From Rhodospirillales bacterium (GTDB lineage Bacteria; Pseudomonadota; Alphaproteobacteria; Rhodospirillales; Casp-alpha2), in contig JAGLED010000024.1 in the NCBI GenBank assembly GCA_023145215.1, positions 1 through 53,848 of the forward strand: 53,848 bases of DNA, given 5' to 3'. Below the pieces are notes generated by a model. It did no database searches. It had not been told where the DNA came from and was given only the letters and a program-made list of their open reading frames with translations. The position numbers and the translations under genes are program-made. This document shows, in pieces, positions 8,931 through 17,585 of this stretch (within the stretch, counting starts at the first letter, position 1; each line of letters begins with the position of its first letter).

Positions 8931-9728
8931 TCAGCAGTCGCTGCAGGGACCGTCGAAGTCGGTGAACGGTGCCGCGATCAGCAACGGGAACTGCGGCATG
9001 CCGGCAATGCCGCCACCGCCACCGTCCTGCGCCAGAACCAGGTAGGTCCGCTGTACATCCTTGGGGGGCGGCGGCGCGTCGTCCTTTTTCATCTGGTAGA
9101 CGGTCTCGATCCGGAGCGGCACGGTGACACCCCGGATTTGCATCGACTGCATGAACGTCTGCGCTTCGTTGGGGCCGAATGAGGTGCCCTTGGGCACGCA
9201 GTGATATCCGAACAGCGCTTTTGCGGGCCTGAGTTGCCGGTCGTTCGGGCGGGTATCCCATGTCGACGAGAACCCGGCGCATTCACGGCCCGATTCTATT
9301 TGCCGATAGGGTTGGACCCAGAACTCGGCGACCGCATTCTTCATAAGGAACGTTTCGCCGAGCTTGAGCGTCTGTCCCTGATTGAAACGCCACATCTTGA
9401 GCGAGTCGGCGAGCAGCTTCTGGAAGTTGAGAGCCGTATCGCCACGATGATTCCGCGATACCTGCGCGTAAAGGATTTCCGCCTGACCCTTCTCGGAACG
9501 GTAGAGGGTATATTCCTCTATAAGGCGTTTGTCGTTGTAGGTGACCCGCACCGGTTTGGCGTCCGCATATGCGGGTGCTTCCAGAAGGACCATATTGCGA
9601 TCCTCCTCAAGTTGACGGAACGTGCCGGTATTGATCTTGTCCTGGTTTGCGACCGTGACACAGCCGCTCACGGCAGTTGCTGCAATGGTCAGTGCGCAGA
9701 TCGTTTTGACGGATTTCATGTAAGACAT
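8931..9728 (-). CDS. Predicted lipoprotein of unknown function
   Basis: 265 residues with a lipoprotein signal peptide: hydrophobic core ICALTIAATAV followed by the lipobox VSGC, so the mature protein starts at lipidated C23. A second in-frame ATG at residue 4 (9719) would also keep the signal peptide. No catalytic family is recognised; the body is mixed alpha/beta with a C-terminal Gly-rich loop (DGGGGGIAGM) and ends in CSDC. It may be tethered to the outer membrane. The DUF924 gene upstream on the same strand ends 17 bases before this start, so the two may share a transcript. Confidence 0.75.
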   Translation of the reverse strand: MSYMKSVKTICALTIAATAVSGCVTVANQDKINTGTFRQLEEDRNMVLLEAPAYADAKPVRVTYNDKRLIEEYTLYRSEKGQAEILYAQVSRNHRGDTALNFQKLLADSLKMWRFNQGQTLKLGETFLMKNAVAEFWVQPYRQIESGRECAGFSSTWDTRPNDRQLRPAKALFGYHCVPKGTSFGPNEAQTFMQSMQIRGVTVPLRIETVYQMKKDDAPPPPKDVQRTYLVLAQDGGGGGIAGMPQFPLLIAAPFTDFDGPCSDC

Positions 9729-9745
9729 TTTTCGATCTTCCTTGA

Positions 9746-10333
9746 TTACCAGCCGGCCCCCGGTCGGCTCAGGTAGTCTTCCTCGTCCTTTGTGGATGTA
9801 CGTCCGAGCGCGGCATTCCTGTGCGGGAAGCGACCGAAGGTCTCGATCACGTCGCGGTGCGCGACCGCATATTCCGTATAATCATCATAGCCCATTTCCG
9901 TGAACAATCGAACGGACTCATTCTGGTCTGCGAGATTCTCCGAATGTTCGAACGGCAGGTAAAGGAACATGCGGCGGTGCGGCGCCGGTTGTTGTTTATC
10001 GAATGCAAGAGTTACGGCTTCCTTGGCCCACTTCAGCGCCAGCGGGTCGGCGGCGAAAGCGTCCGCCGTGCCGCGATAGATGTTTCGTGGGAATTGATCC
10101 AAGGCGATGACGATTGCCAGATAGTCGTCCGCCGTCTCGGCTTTGCCGTCGAACGCACCATCCTTGGCGGCTTCATGGATGGCACCGAAGCGCGATTTGA
10201 TTACGGCATCGGTTTCCGGTGTCGACTTGAACCAGAACGGCTGGCGTTTTTCAGCCGCCTTCTCGTCGAGGCCGCCGAACCAGAATTCCAATACGGAACG
10301 CGTGACGTCGGACATAGTGATCTTTTCGGACAT
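9746..10333 (-). CDS. DUF924 family protein
   Basis: Soluble helical protein of unknown role, related in fold to TPR proteins. Family marks: VLEFWFGGLD at the N-terminus, LAIVIALDQFPRNIYRGTADAFAADPLAL and the C-terminal FGRFPHRNAALGR. I place the start at 10333 (MSEKITMSDV, 195 residues). An upstream ATG at 10378 would add residues not seen in the family, and an ATG at 10315 (MSDVTRSVLEFWF) is equally possible. It is divergent from ydbH, with 156 bases between them. Confidence 0.87.
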   Translation of the reverse strand: MSEKITMSDVTRSVLEFWFGGLDEKAAEKRQPFWFKSTPETDAVIKSRFGAIHEAAKDGAFDGKAETADDYLAIVIALDQFPRNIYRGTADAFAADPLALKWAKEAVTLAFDKQQPAPHRRMFLYLPFEHSENLADQNESVRLFTEMGYDDYTEYAVAHRDVIETFGRFPHRNAALGRTSTKDEEDYLSRPGAGW

Positions 10334-10489
10334 GAACCTATATATGGACGGGATTTCCCGCCCGCGAAAGGGGGCCATGCTTGACCGGGCGTCAACTTGG
10401 CGTGAGCATGCCGCAATGCCTGCTCATCCGCCCGATCATCTGATAGGCTGGCTGCCGTTGCAGTTCCTGTTGGTGAAACACGCTCACGC

Positions 10490-13400
10490 ATGAAGCGATC
10501 CATTCTGGCCCTGATTTTCGCGGCGATTGCCGCCGTTACCGTCGGCGTCGTTTACATTACCGTGCCGTGGGTCGCGGCATGGATGATCGGTGGCTACTTG
10601 GCGGAAAAAGGATTCCCCCAAGCGACGTTCAGGATCACGGACATCGGCCTGACCCGGGCGTCTGTCGCCGATATCGATCTTGGCTCGGAGAGCAACGTAC
10701 GTGTCCGGCGCGTCACGGTTGAGTACTCGCCCGGACGTTTGGCGCGCGGGGTCATCGATGCCGTGCGTATCGAACAGCCGGAGGTTCCCCTCGGTGTCGA
10801 CGCCACGGGCCTCGATTACGGGGTGTTGAGCCGGTTCCTTGAGCCGTCTGATGATGCGTCGGCCGGGCCCCGAATGCGCCTTCTGGGGCCGTTGACCGTT
10901 TCGGCCGGGCTCTTGAACATTACATCCCCGCTTGGCGAAGTGGATGCCGCCGTGGAGGGTGTTGTGCTGCTGACCGACGGCATCGGGTCGGACGCCAATC
11001 TGCAGTTCGCGCTGCAACACCCCAAGGCGCAACTGAGCGGACGGGCGCGCGGTATTCTCGACCCCGAAAGCCAGTTGCAGCTCACCCTCGATATTCAGAA
11101 TGCCTCCAGCGACGCGCGCGTGGCGTTCACGGAAATGAAGGGGGCCGTCAACATCACGGGCGATATCTCTAACGCGCTTCAGGGCGGTGGTTCGCTGACG
11201 CTCCATGACGTGCGTATCGATGGTGTGCCGCTCGGCAATGTCGATTTGGCGGGCGAGGTCAGCGGCAAGTCGGCGCGCGCAGAATTTCTGATGGGGGGCA
11301 CCGGGACCGGGCTTTCCATGCAGGTGCAGGCAACGACCGATGACGTATTCGACCCGGCGGCCAGCCTGCGGCTTTCCGGTGAAGTCGCGACTGATGGTTT
11401 GAAGGGGCCGTTTGCCTTGCCGATTCCCGTCGATGTCGTCGGCGCCCTCGACTTCGATGTCGCAGGCTCCAGGCGCGATTTCCAGGCTTTGCCGGGGATG
11501 ACGGCCCTCAACGCCATCCGGGCCGTGGACGGCATTTCCGGATGGATCGACCTCACGCACCTGGGATTGGCCGCGCCGAACGGCGTCGACGCGACCCTGG
11601 ACGGCAAACTCGACCTCGCGGTGGATCCACGCGGATGGCGCTTGCAGCCCGCGGCAGACCTGAATTTCGATCTCGGTCTGCCGAGCGGTGGACCTGACCG
11701 GCGCTTTGCCCTCTCGCTTCGTGGACTTTCCGGGGTGCCGTTTCTGGCGGGCGGGCCGACATCGGCGGACCCGCTCCGTATTGCCGGTAGCTTCGATGGT
11801 TTGTTCAACGGCTGGTTCCCGTTCGCTGGCGATGCCGGTGGCACGCTTTGGCCGGCAACGACCGACGGTTTGATGTTCGAGAACGTGGCCGTCAGGTTCG
11901 ACCCCTGGCAAATGCGGGCCGGTGGCATGGAAATCGTCGCCGACCAGATCGGTGTGCGTATATCGGGCCCGTTGAGAGGGCTTGAATTGGAACTGGCGGC
12001 CGATGCCGGCTTTTCCGGGTCGCCCGCGAAAGACGTCTCGATCGAGGGCGGGCGGATATCGCTCGCAGGCAGTATCGGTTACGGCCCCGATGGTATCCGT
12101 GTCTTTCCCGAAGGATGCGCCGACCTGCGTGCCACGGGTATCGCCGCCGGGGCGGTGAGATTGCGGCCGGGCCCGATCTCCGTTTGTCCACGCGGCGAGA
12201 ACACACCACTCGTTCACGCTGTAACGGACGATAGGGGGCTCAAGCGTGTCGACATCGCGGCCGTCGTCAACAGCACCGAGGTTGCGTTGAAGGGGATGGG
12301 CCCTTACCCGGTTTCCGGCACGCTGCCCCGGTTCGATGGCACGGCCAGCTTCGACGCCGCACGCGGCACATGGTGGGCCAAGTTCGCGTCCTTGGGCGGC
12401 AACATGAAAGCGGAAGGGCTGGATCTCGCGGCGGCCGCCATCGACGGCAACGTCAATCTGGAGGGGCGGGAAACGCTCCTGAGTGCGCGCGTCGAGCTGA
12501 ACGGCGCATCGATTACCGACGCGCGCAGGCCGATGCGGATTGCGCCGATGGTGCTCATGGGGAAGGCCGAGTACACACCGTCCGCTGTCGGCTTCAAGGG
12601 CGACCTGGGGTTCACGGACGGCCCGGTGATGGCGCTCGACGCCCGTTATCGTGTCTCAGAGCGGCGCGGTTCCCTTCAAGCCGACCTGCCGGCTTGGTCG
12701 TTCACAAAGGGGCGCGCCCAGCCGCAGGACCTGTTCCCGCCGCTCAAGGGGGTGGTCACCGATGTCTCCGGCAGTTTGAAGGCCGAGGCGCGGATCGGCT
12801 GGACCGGCAGCCGCACCACGTCGACCGCGCGGATCGAACTGGGCGAAATCGGTTTTGGGACGGCGCCGGCAGAGATCGCGGGCGTCAGCGGTCAGGTTGA
12901 GATCGCCGACCTTCTGAATCTGAAGACGGGCCAACCGCAGACGCTGAGCGTTGGCCTGCTGGACGCCGGATTGCCGCTTCGGGGCGGCACACTGACGTTC
13001 GATCTGCCGGGCAAGGACGCGGTTCATATCGTCAGGGCAAGCTGGCCCATCGCCGGCGGGACGCTTGAATTGAACAACCTCAATATCCCGTTCGACCGCC
13101 CGCCCGATCTGGTCGTTGCCGATCTCAAGAACCTCGATGCCGCGGATCTTGCCCGCAATCTCGACATCGACGGATTGGAAGCCGATGGCACGCTGGCGGG
13201 CAGTATTCCGGTTCGCATCACCGAGGATGGCCCGGTGATCGACGACGCACGCATCTGGTCATTGAAGAGCGGCGGGCTGAAGTTCCGGTCCCAGGTGGCG
13301 CTCGAAAGTTTGAAGCAAAGCGGCGAGATGGCGGAGCTTCTCTCCCGTGCGTTGTCGGATTTCCGCTATACAGACCTGCAGATGTCGATGAACGGACCGC

Positions 13401-13588
13401 TTTCGGGCGACATCACCGCAAAGGCCAAGATCGAAGGTGCCAATCCGGCGCTCTATGACGGCAAGCGCATCGAACTCAACGTCAGCCTGCAAGGAGCCTT
13501 GCGGGACCTGCTGCAAAGCGCTAGCGTTATCCAAGACCTTCCGGGGAACATCCGGGACCAAGTGCAGAGTCCTTCCGGAAAGCCGTAG
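10490..13588 (+). CDS. ydbH: YdbH-like AsmA-superfamily intermembrane phospholipid transporter
   Basis: Large inner-membrane-anchored periplasmic protein, 1032 residues: one N-terminal membrane helix (about 5-27), then a long beta-rich body with repeated amphipathic strands and a conserved C-terminal region (from about residue 780, ending LLQSASVIQDLPGNIRDQVQS). E. coli YdbH is, with TamB and YhdP, one of three redundant bridge proteins moving phospholipids to the outer membrane. The assignment rests on architecture and above all on the next two genes, which are clear ynbE and ydbL homologues in the same order as in enterobacteria. Many Gly/Asp-rich turns fit the beta-taco groove of this superfamily. 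Confidence 0.88.
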   Translation: MKRSILALIFAAIAAVTVGVVYITVPWVAAWMIGGYLAEKGFPQATFRITDIGLTRASVADIDLGSESNVRVRRVTVEYSPGRLARGVIDAVRIEQPEVPLGVDATGLDYGVLSRFLEPSDDASAGPRMRLLGPLTVSAGLLNITSPLGEVDAAVEGVVLLTDGIGSDANLQFALQHPKAQLSGRARGILDPESQLQLTLDIQNASSDARVAFTEMKGAVNITGDISNALQGGGSLTLHDVRIDGVPLGNVDLAGEVSGKSARAEFLMGGTGTGLSMQVQATTDDVFDPAASLRLSGEVATDGLKGPFALPIPVDVVGALDFDVAGSRRDFQALPGMTALNAIRAVDGISGWIDLTHLGLAAPNGVDATLDGKLDLAVDPRGWRLQPAADLNFDLGLPSGGPDRRFALSLRGLSGVPFLAGGPTSADPLRIAGSFDGLFNGWFPFAGDAGGTLWPATTDGLMFENVAVRFDPWQMRAGGMEIVADQIGVRISGPLRGLELELAADAGFSGSPAKDVSIEGGRISLAGSIGYGPDGIRVFPEGCADLRATGIAAGAVRLRPGPISVCPRGENTPLVHAVTDDRGLKRVDIAAVVNSTEVALKGMGPYPVSGTLPRFDGTASFDAARGTWWAKFASLGGNMKAEGLDLAAAAIDGNVNLEGRETLLSARVELNGASITDARRPMRIAPMVLMGKAEYTPSAVGFKGDLGFTDGPVMALDARYRVSERRGSLQADLPAWSFTKGRAQPQDLFPPLKGVVTDVSGSLKAEARIGWTGSRTTSTARIELGEIGFGTAPAEIAGVSGQVEIADLLNLKTGQPQTLSVGLLDAGLPLRGGTLTFDLPGKDAVHIVRASWPIAGGTLELNNLNIPFDRPPDLVVADLKNLDAADLARNLDIDGLEADGTLAGSIPVRITEDGPVIDDARIWSLKSGGLKFRSQVALESLKQSGEMAELLSRALSDFRYTDLQMSMNGPLSGDITAKAKIEGANPALYDGKRIELNVSLQGALRDLLQSASVIQDLPGNIRDQVQSPSGKP

Positions 13589-13615
13589 GAGGAGTAAACA
13601 GGCGGAGCGCGACCG

Positions 13616-13816
13616 ATGTCGTACCGTAACATTTGTGCTGTACTCGCCACGGTGTCACTTGCATTTCCGATCATCGCCTGCGAGCCCAGGGTCAAAGTCG
13701 AGGCCCCGGAGAAACCCATCGTCATCAATCTGAACGTAAAGATCGAACACGAGGTGCGGGTCCGCGTCGAAAAGGACATCGACCAGGCCCTCAAGAACCA
13801 TCCGGCGCTGTTCTAG
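13616..13816 (+). CDS. ynbE: YnbE-like lipoprotein
   Basis: 66-residue outer-membrane lipoprotein partner of YdbH. The signal peptide ends in the lipobox PIIAC, lipidating C22. The mature part has the family's core, PIVINLNVKIEHEVRVRVEKD, a strand able to stack on the end of YdbH, and ends in NHPALF. In E. coli YnbE is reported to extend the YdbH groove to the outer membrane by beta-strand stacking. It starts 27 bases after ydbH and ends 11 bases before ydbL. Confidence 0.9.
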   Translation: MSYRNICAVLATVSLAFPIIACEPRVKVEAPEKPIVINLNVKIEHEVRVRVEKDIDQALKNHPALF

Positions 13817-13827
13817 GAAAGACCACG

Positions 13828-14172
13828 ATGACAAAGTTGCTTCATATTATCTCCATAGCCGTCCTGTCGCTGACGCTTTTCAGCGCGTCGCCGGTTTCGG
13901 CGCAGTCCGTTACCCTTCAGGAAGCGCAGGCGCGCGGATTGGTGGGCGAGCGGCAAGATGGATACGTCGGGATCGTGAAGAACGCGCCGGGCGTCCAGCA
14001 ATTGGTCGACGAGATCAATCTGCAGCGCCGTCAGCTTTATCGCGATATCGCGCGCAAGAATTCGATCCCGATCGACACCGTCGAGCGGTTGGCGGCCGAA
14101 AAGGCCATCGGCAAGGCTGCAAGCGGCGAGTACGTTCAGGATGCCGCCGGAAATTGGGTCAGGAAACCATGA
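13828..14172 (+). CDS. ydbL: YdbL family (DUF1318) periplasmic protein
   Basis: Periplasmic partner of the YdbH-YnbE bridge; in E. coli it limits YnbE stacking. 114 residues from the ATG at 13828, which has GGAAAG upstream; the open frame extends further 5' but overlaps ynbE. It has a signal peptide cut near VSAQ|SVTL. The family core is easy to follow: LQEAQARGLVGERQDGYVGI, ELVDEIN-like QLVDEINLQRRQLYRDIA, and the C-terminal SGEYVQDAAGNWVRKP. Its stop overlaps the next start by ATGA. Confidence 0.92.
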   Translation: MTKLLHIISIAVLSLTLFSASPVSAQSVTLQEAQARGLVGERQDGYVGIVKNAPGVQQLVDEINLQRRQLYRDIARKNSIPIDTVERLAAEKAIGKAASGEYVQDAAGNWVRKP

Positions 14173-14375
14173 CCGGCGACGAAACTTTCAAACACTGGAT
14201 GAAGACCGTTCAGGCCGTCGATCTGGGCGAGCGTGAGATCATGGACCCGGCGCGTTCGGGCAAATCGGTCGGCGAGATCGTCCGCGATGCAGGTGGCGGA
14301 CTCGTATTCGATACCGAACCTGCACGATACTACAAACTGCTCCGCGAACTGGCGCCCGGCAAGGGCGGAAAGTGA
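14169..14375 (+). CDS. Small protein of unknown function in the ydbH operon (68 aa)
   Basis: Not recognised. 68 residues from the ATG at 14169, which overlaps the ydbL stop (ATGA) and has AGGAAACC in front; a TTG 15 bases earlier is less likely. The protein is soluble and charged, without signal peptide or membrane helix: FKHWMKTVQAVDLGEREIM followed by a second helical half, ARYYKLLRELAPGKGGK. The tight overlap on the 5' side and GTG start of the amidase five bases after its stop support a real, co-translated gene. A cytoplasmic partner of an otherwise exported system would be unusual. Confidence 0.65.
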   Translation: MTGDETFKHWMKTVQAVDLGEREIMDPARSGKSVGEIVRDAGGGLVFDTEPARYYKLLRELAPGKGGK

Positions 14376-14379
14376 CTCC

Positions 14380-15813
14380 GTGACCGATCTTCCAAGCAAT
14401 CCATGTGACGCCACATTGACCGAGATCGCCGCCGCGATCGCAGCGGGCCGTGTGTCGTCGTCCGAGGTGACCGAGGCGTCCGTCGCACGTCTCAAGTCCT
14501 ATGACGAGGCTCTTAATCTTCTTGCCGGGCTCGACGAGGGCGATGCCCTGCGTCAGGCCAAGGAAGCGGATGCCGGGCCGGGCCGTCAGCCGCTTTCCGG
14601 CGTGCCGCTGGCGCATAAGGATATGTTCTATCGCCCGGGAAGGCTGAGCGAGTGCGGCTCGAAAATCCGCAAAGGCTTCATGCCGGATCAACTCTCCGGT
14701 GCGCTCAAGCGCCTCGACGCCGCAGGCGCCCTCGATATCGCCAGGTTGAATATGGTCGAGTTCGCGCTCGGCGTCACCGGTCACAACGAGATCACCGGCA
14801 ATGTCCGTAACCCATGGAACCCGTTACACATCACGGGCGGCTCATCGAGCGCGTCGGGCGCCGCCGTCGCGGCACGTGCGACGTTCGGGGCTTTGGGATC
14901 CGATACCGGGGGCTCGGTCCGACTTCCCGCCGCATGCTGCGGCGTGGTCGGCATGAAGGTGACGATGGGCCGGGTCAGCCGCTTCGGGGCGATGCCGCTT
15001 TCGCACACGCTGGATACCATCGGGCCGCTGACACGGACGGTCACGGACAACGCGCTGATGCTCTCGGTGATTGCCGGGTACGATGCCGACGATGCATCCT
15101 CCGCCGACGTGCCGGTCGGCGACTACCTGGGCGGGATCGAGGATGGCGCGAAGGGTCTGAAGATCGGGCTGGCGACGAGTCATTTCATGGAGGGGATCGC
15201 CGACGAAATCGGGGCGCGTTTCGACGCCGCCGTCGAGGTGATGAAGAAAGCGGGCGCCGAGATCGTCGACGTCGATCTGCCTGAAGCGATCCAGTATTCC
15301 AACGCGCTCACCAGCCTGGTCACGGCGACTGAAGGCGCGGCGTTACACCAGCGCTGGATGGAGACGCGGGGCGACGAATATGGAAAGCAGACCTTCGCGC
15401 GCTTCGCCGGCGGCTTTGCGACACCGGCCACGCGCTATGTGCAGGCGCTGAATTTGCGGACCGCGCTGCTCGCCGAATTCAACGATATGGTGTTCGGCAA
15501 GGTCGACGCCCTGATGACGCCGATGATGATCATGGACATTCCGACGATCAAGGAAACCGACGTCGGCGATGGCCCCAACGCGGCGGCGATGCTGCAACGT
15601 GTCGGGCATTGTTCGCGTCCAGTGAATTTCCTCGGCCTGCCGGGGTTGAGCGTGCCGAGCGGCTTCGCCAAATCCGGTCTTCCGTCGTCGATCCAGTTCG
15701 TTGGCCGGCCGTTCGACGAAGCCACGCTTTATCGCCTGGGACGCGCCTATGAGCGTGAGACCGAATGGTTTAAAACGGCCCCCGATCCTGCATCGTGGGA
15801 CAAGGCCGCATGA
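14380..15813 (+). CDS. Amidase signature family hydrolase
   Basis: Ser-cisSer-Lys amidase of the GatA/AtzE superfamily; cytoplasmic, substrate unknown. From the GTG at 14380 (preceded by GGAAAG) it has 477 residues, normal for the family. Catalytic residues: K80 in GVPLAHKDMF, the serine-rich loop GGSSSASGAA (from residue 153) supplying the cis-serine, and nucleophile S179 in GSDTGGSVRLPAACCG. GatA itself is unlikely because no gatB or gatC is adjacent. The stop overlaps the ATG of the MlaF-like ATPase by four bases, so the two are probably translated together. Confidence 0.9.
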   Translation: MTDLPSNPCDATLTEIAAAIAAGRVSSSEVTEASVARLKSYDEALNLLAGLDEGDALRQAKEADAGPGRQPLSGVPLAHKDMFYRPGRLSECGSKIRKGFMPDQLSGALKRLDAAGALDIARLNMVEFALGVTGHNEITGNVRNPWNPLHITGGSSSASGAAVAARATFGALGSDTGGSVRLPAACCGVVGMKVTMGRVSRFGAMPLSHTLDTIGPLTRTVTDNALMLSVIAGYDADDASSADVPVGDYLGGIEDGAKGLKIGLATSHFMEGIADEIGARFDAAVEVMKKAGAEIVDVDLPEAIQYSNALTSLVTATEGAALHQRWMETRGDEYGKQTFARFAGGFATPATRYVQALNLRTALLAEFNDMVFGKVDALMTPMMIMDIPTIKETDVGDGPNAAAMLQRVGHCSRPVNFLGLPGLSVPSGFAKSGLPSSIQFVGRPFDEATLYRLGRAYERETEWFKTAPDPASWDKAA

Positions 15814-16583
15814 CCGAACCGTTCATCAGAATATCCGGCCTCACCAAAAGCTTCGGCGCCAAGCATGTTCTCAAGGGTGTCGACCTCCATGTCGAAGAAG
15901 GGGAATCGATGGTGCTGATCGGCACGTCGGGCTCGGGCAAGACGCTGCTTTTGAAATGCGTTCTGGGTCTGATCCCGGTCGACAAGGGCAAGGTCGTTGT
16001 CGGCGGTGAAGACACGGCCAGGTTCAAAGGCGACAAACGCGACGCCTTCATCGCGCGCACGGGGATGCTGTTTCAGCGCTCAGGTCTGTTCGACAGCTTG
16101 AGCACGTGGGAGAACATCGGCTTTCGCGCGTTACAGGAAAGCGACGCCGACCGCGATCAGGTCAGACATGCCGCCATCGACAAGCTGGTGATGGTCGGGC
16201 TGGACCCGCACGTCGCCGATCTTTCGCCGGCGGAGCTTTCGGGGGGGATGCAGAAGCGTGTCGGAATCGCGCGCGCGATCTTCGGCGATCCGGAAATTCT
16301 ATTGCTCGACGAGCCGACGGCGGGCCTCGACCCGATCATGTCGAACGTGATCAACGATCTGATCCTCGATCTCGTCCGGCAGATCGGTTGCACCGCGATC
16401 TCCATCGACAGCGACATGGCGGGTGCAGAGCGCCTCGGCGACAAGGTCGCGATGCTGCATGACGGCAAGATCATCTGGCACGGCCCGGCGGATAAGATGA
16501 CCGGTAGCGGCAATGACTATGTCGATCAACTGGTGCACAGCCGTGCAGACGGCCCCATCGACATGCCGGTGACGACGCCCTGA
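15810..16583 (+). CDS. MlaF-like ABC transporter ATPase lacking the H-loop histidine
   Basis: ATP-binding subunit resembling MlaF of the Mla phospholipid transporter. 257 residues from the ATG at 15810, which overlaps the amidase stop. Walker A GTSGSGKT (38-45), Q-loop MLFQRSGLFD, signature LSGGMQKR (143-150) and Walker B ILLLDEP (163-169) are intact. The switch-histidine position, normally THDM, reads IDSDM: S201 (codon AGC at 16410) replaces the histidine. No mlaE or mlaD gene is adjacent, so the permease is elsewhere or absent. Activity may be reduced or regulated; family assignment is good but the function is an inference. Confidence 0.85.
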   Translation: MTEPFIRISGLTKSFGAKHVLKGVDLHVEEGESMVLIGTSGSGKTLLLKCVLGLIPVDKGKVVVGGEDTARFKGDKRDAFIARTGMLFQRSGLFDSLSTWENIGFRALQESDADRDQVRHAAIDKLVMVGLDPHVADLSPAELSGGMQKRVGIARAIFGDPEILLLDEPTAGLDPIMSNVINDLILDLVRQIGCTAISIDSDMAGAERLGDKVAMLHDGKIIWHGPADKMTGSGNDYVDQLVHSRADGPIDMPVTTP

Positions 16584-17581
16584 TGGCGGACGTGTTGGAG
16601 AAATTCCCCCGCGTGCCGCTGGCGTTCGCGCCGACACCGTTGGAGCGTCTGCCAAATCTGTCGAGGTTTCTCGATGGCCACGACATCTGGATCAAGCGCG
16701 ACGACTGCACTGGCTTCGCGCTTGGGGGAAACAAGGTTCGCAAGCTTGAATTCCTGATGGCCGAGGCGCAGGCGCAAGGCGCGACGGTCATCGTTACCGC
16801 CGGCGGTACCCAGTCCAACCACGTGCGTCAGACCGCGGCCGCAGCGGTGCGTCTCGGGATGAAATGCCACTGTGTTCTGGAACGCGTGCGTACCGACGAT
16901 CTTTACGAGCGTAACGGTAACGCACTGCTGGATCATTTGTTCGGAGCGTTGCCCAAGTTCATCGACAAGGATGCCGACATGGACGCCGCCATCGCGGCAA
17001 TGAAGGACGAGCTGACGGCGGCGGGCGAAAAAGTCTACGTGGTGCCGGTCGGCGGCTCCAATCCATTAGGCGCGCTCGGCTACGTGGTTTGCGCGTTCGA
17101 ACTGGCGGCGCAACTTCGCGAAGCGGGCGTTCACCCGGGCTTGATCGTTCACGCCAGCGGCAGCGCCGGCACGCAGGCGGGACTTTTGGTCGGTCTTGCG
17201 CTGGCGGGCCTCGAAATCGCGGTGGTGGGGATGTGCGTCAGCCGCGCCGGACCGGATCAGCAGAAAAAGGTTCGCGCGCTGGTTTCCGAGACCTGCGACT
17301 TCATCGGCCGTCCCGGCCTGACCGATGTGATCGAAGTAAACTGCGACGGTGCATATGTGGGGTCGGGGTATGGCGTCGAGACCCCGGAAATGGCGGATGC
17401 GGTGCGCCTTCTGGCGCGGACCGAGGGGATCTTCCTCGATCCGGTCTATACCGGGAAAGCGATGGCCGGGCTGGTCGATTACGCCAGGACCGGGAAGCTT
17501 GCCGGCGCCGGCCCGGTGCTGTTTTTGCACACGGGCGGCACGCCGGCGTTGTTCGTCTATCCGGATATCGCGGACGGCTGA
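16583..17581 (+). CDS. D-cysteine desulfhydrase / ACC-deaminase family PLP enzyme
   Basis: PLP-dependent lyase. 332 residues, typical of DcyD and 1-aminocyclopropane-1-carboxylate deaminase. The PLP lysine is K51 in GGNKVRKLEFL; TAGGTQSNH binds the cofactor phosphate or substrate carboxylate, and LHTGGTPALF is the conserved C-terminal loop. The overall pattern fits D-cysteine desulfhydrase (or L-cysteate sulfo-lyase) better than ACC deaminase, but sequence reading alone cannot settle the substrate. The A of ATG is the last base of the upstream stop, making it the last gene of the chain that begins at ydbH. It converges on the NIPSNAP gene with four bases between. Confidence 0.87.
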   Translation: MADVLEKFPRVPLAFAPTPLERLPNLSRFLDGHDIWIKRDDCTGFALGGNKVRKLEFLMAEAQAQGATVIVTAGGTQSNHVRQTAAAAVRLGMKCHCVLERVRTDDLYERNGNALLDHLFGALPKFIDKDADMDAAIAAMKDELTAAGEKVYVVPVGGSNPLGALGYVVCAFELAAQLREAGVHPGLIVHASGSAGTQAGLLVGLALAGLEIAVVGMCVSRAGPDQQKKVRALVSETCDFIGRPGLTDVIEVNCDGAYVGSGYGVETPEMADAVRLLARTEGIFLDPVYTGKAMAGLVDYARTGKLAGAGPVLFLHTGGTPALFVYPDIADG

Positions 17582-17585
17582 TCCG

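Noticed and set aside
14233-14379. Upstream extension of the amidase frame
   Set aside because: It overlaps the 68-residue gene in another frame, is Arg/Ser-rich and unlike amidases; the GTG at 14380 has a ribosome site.
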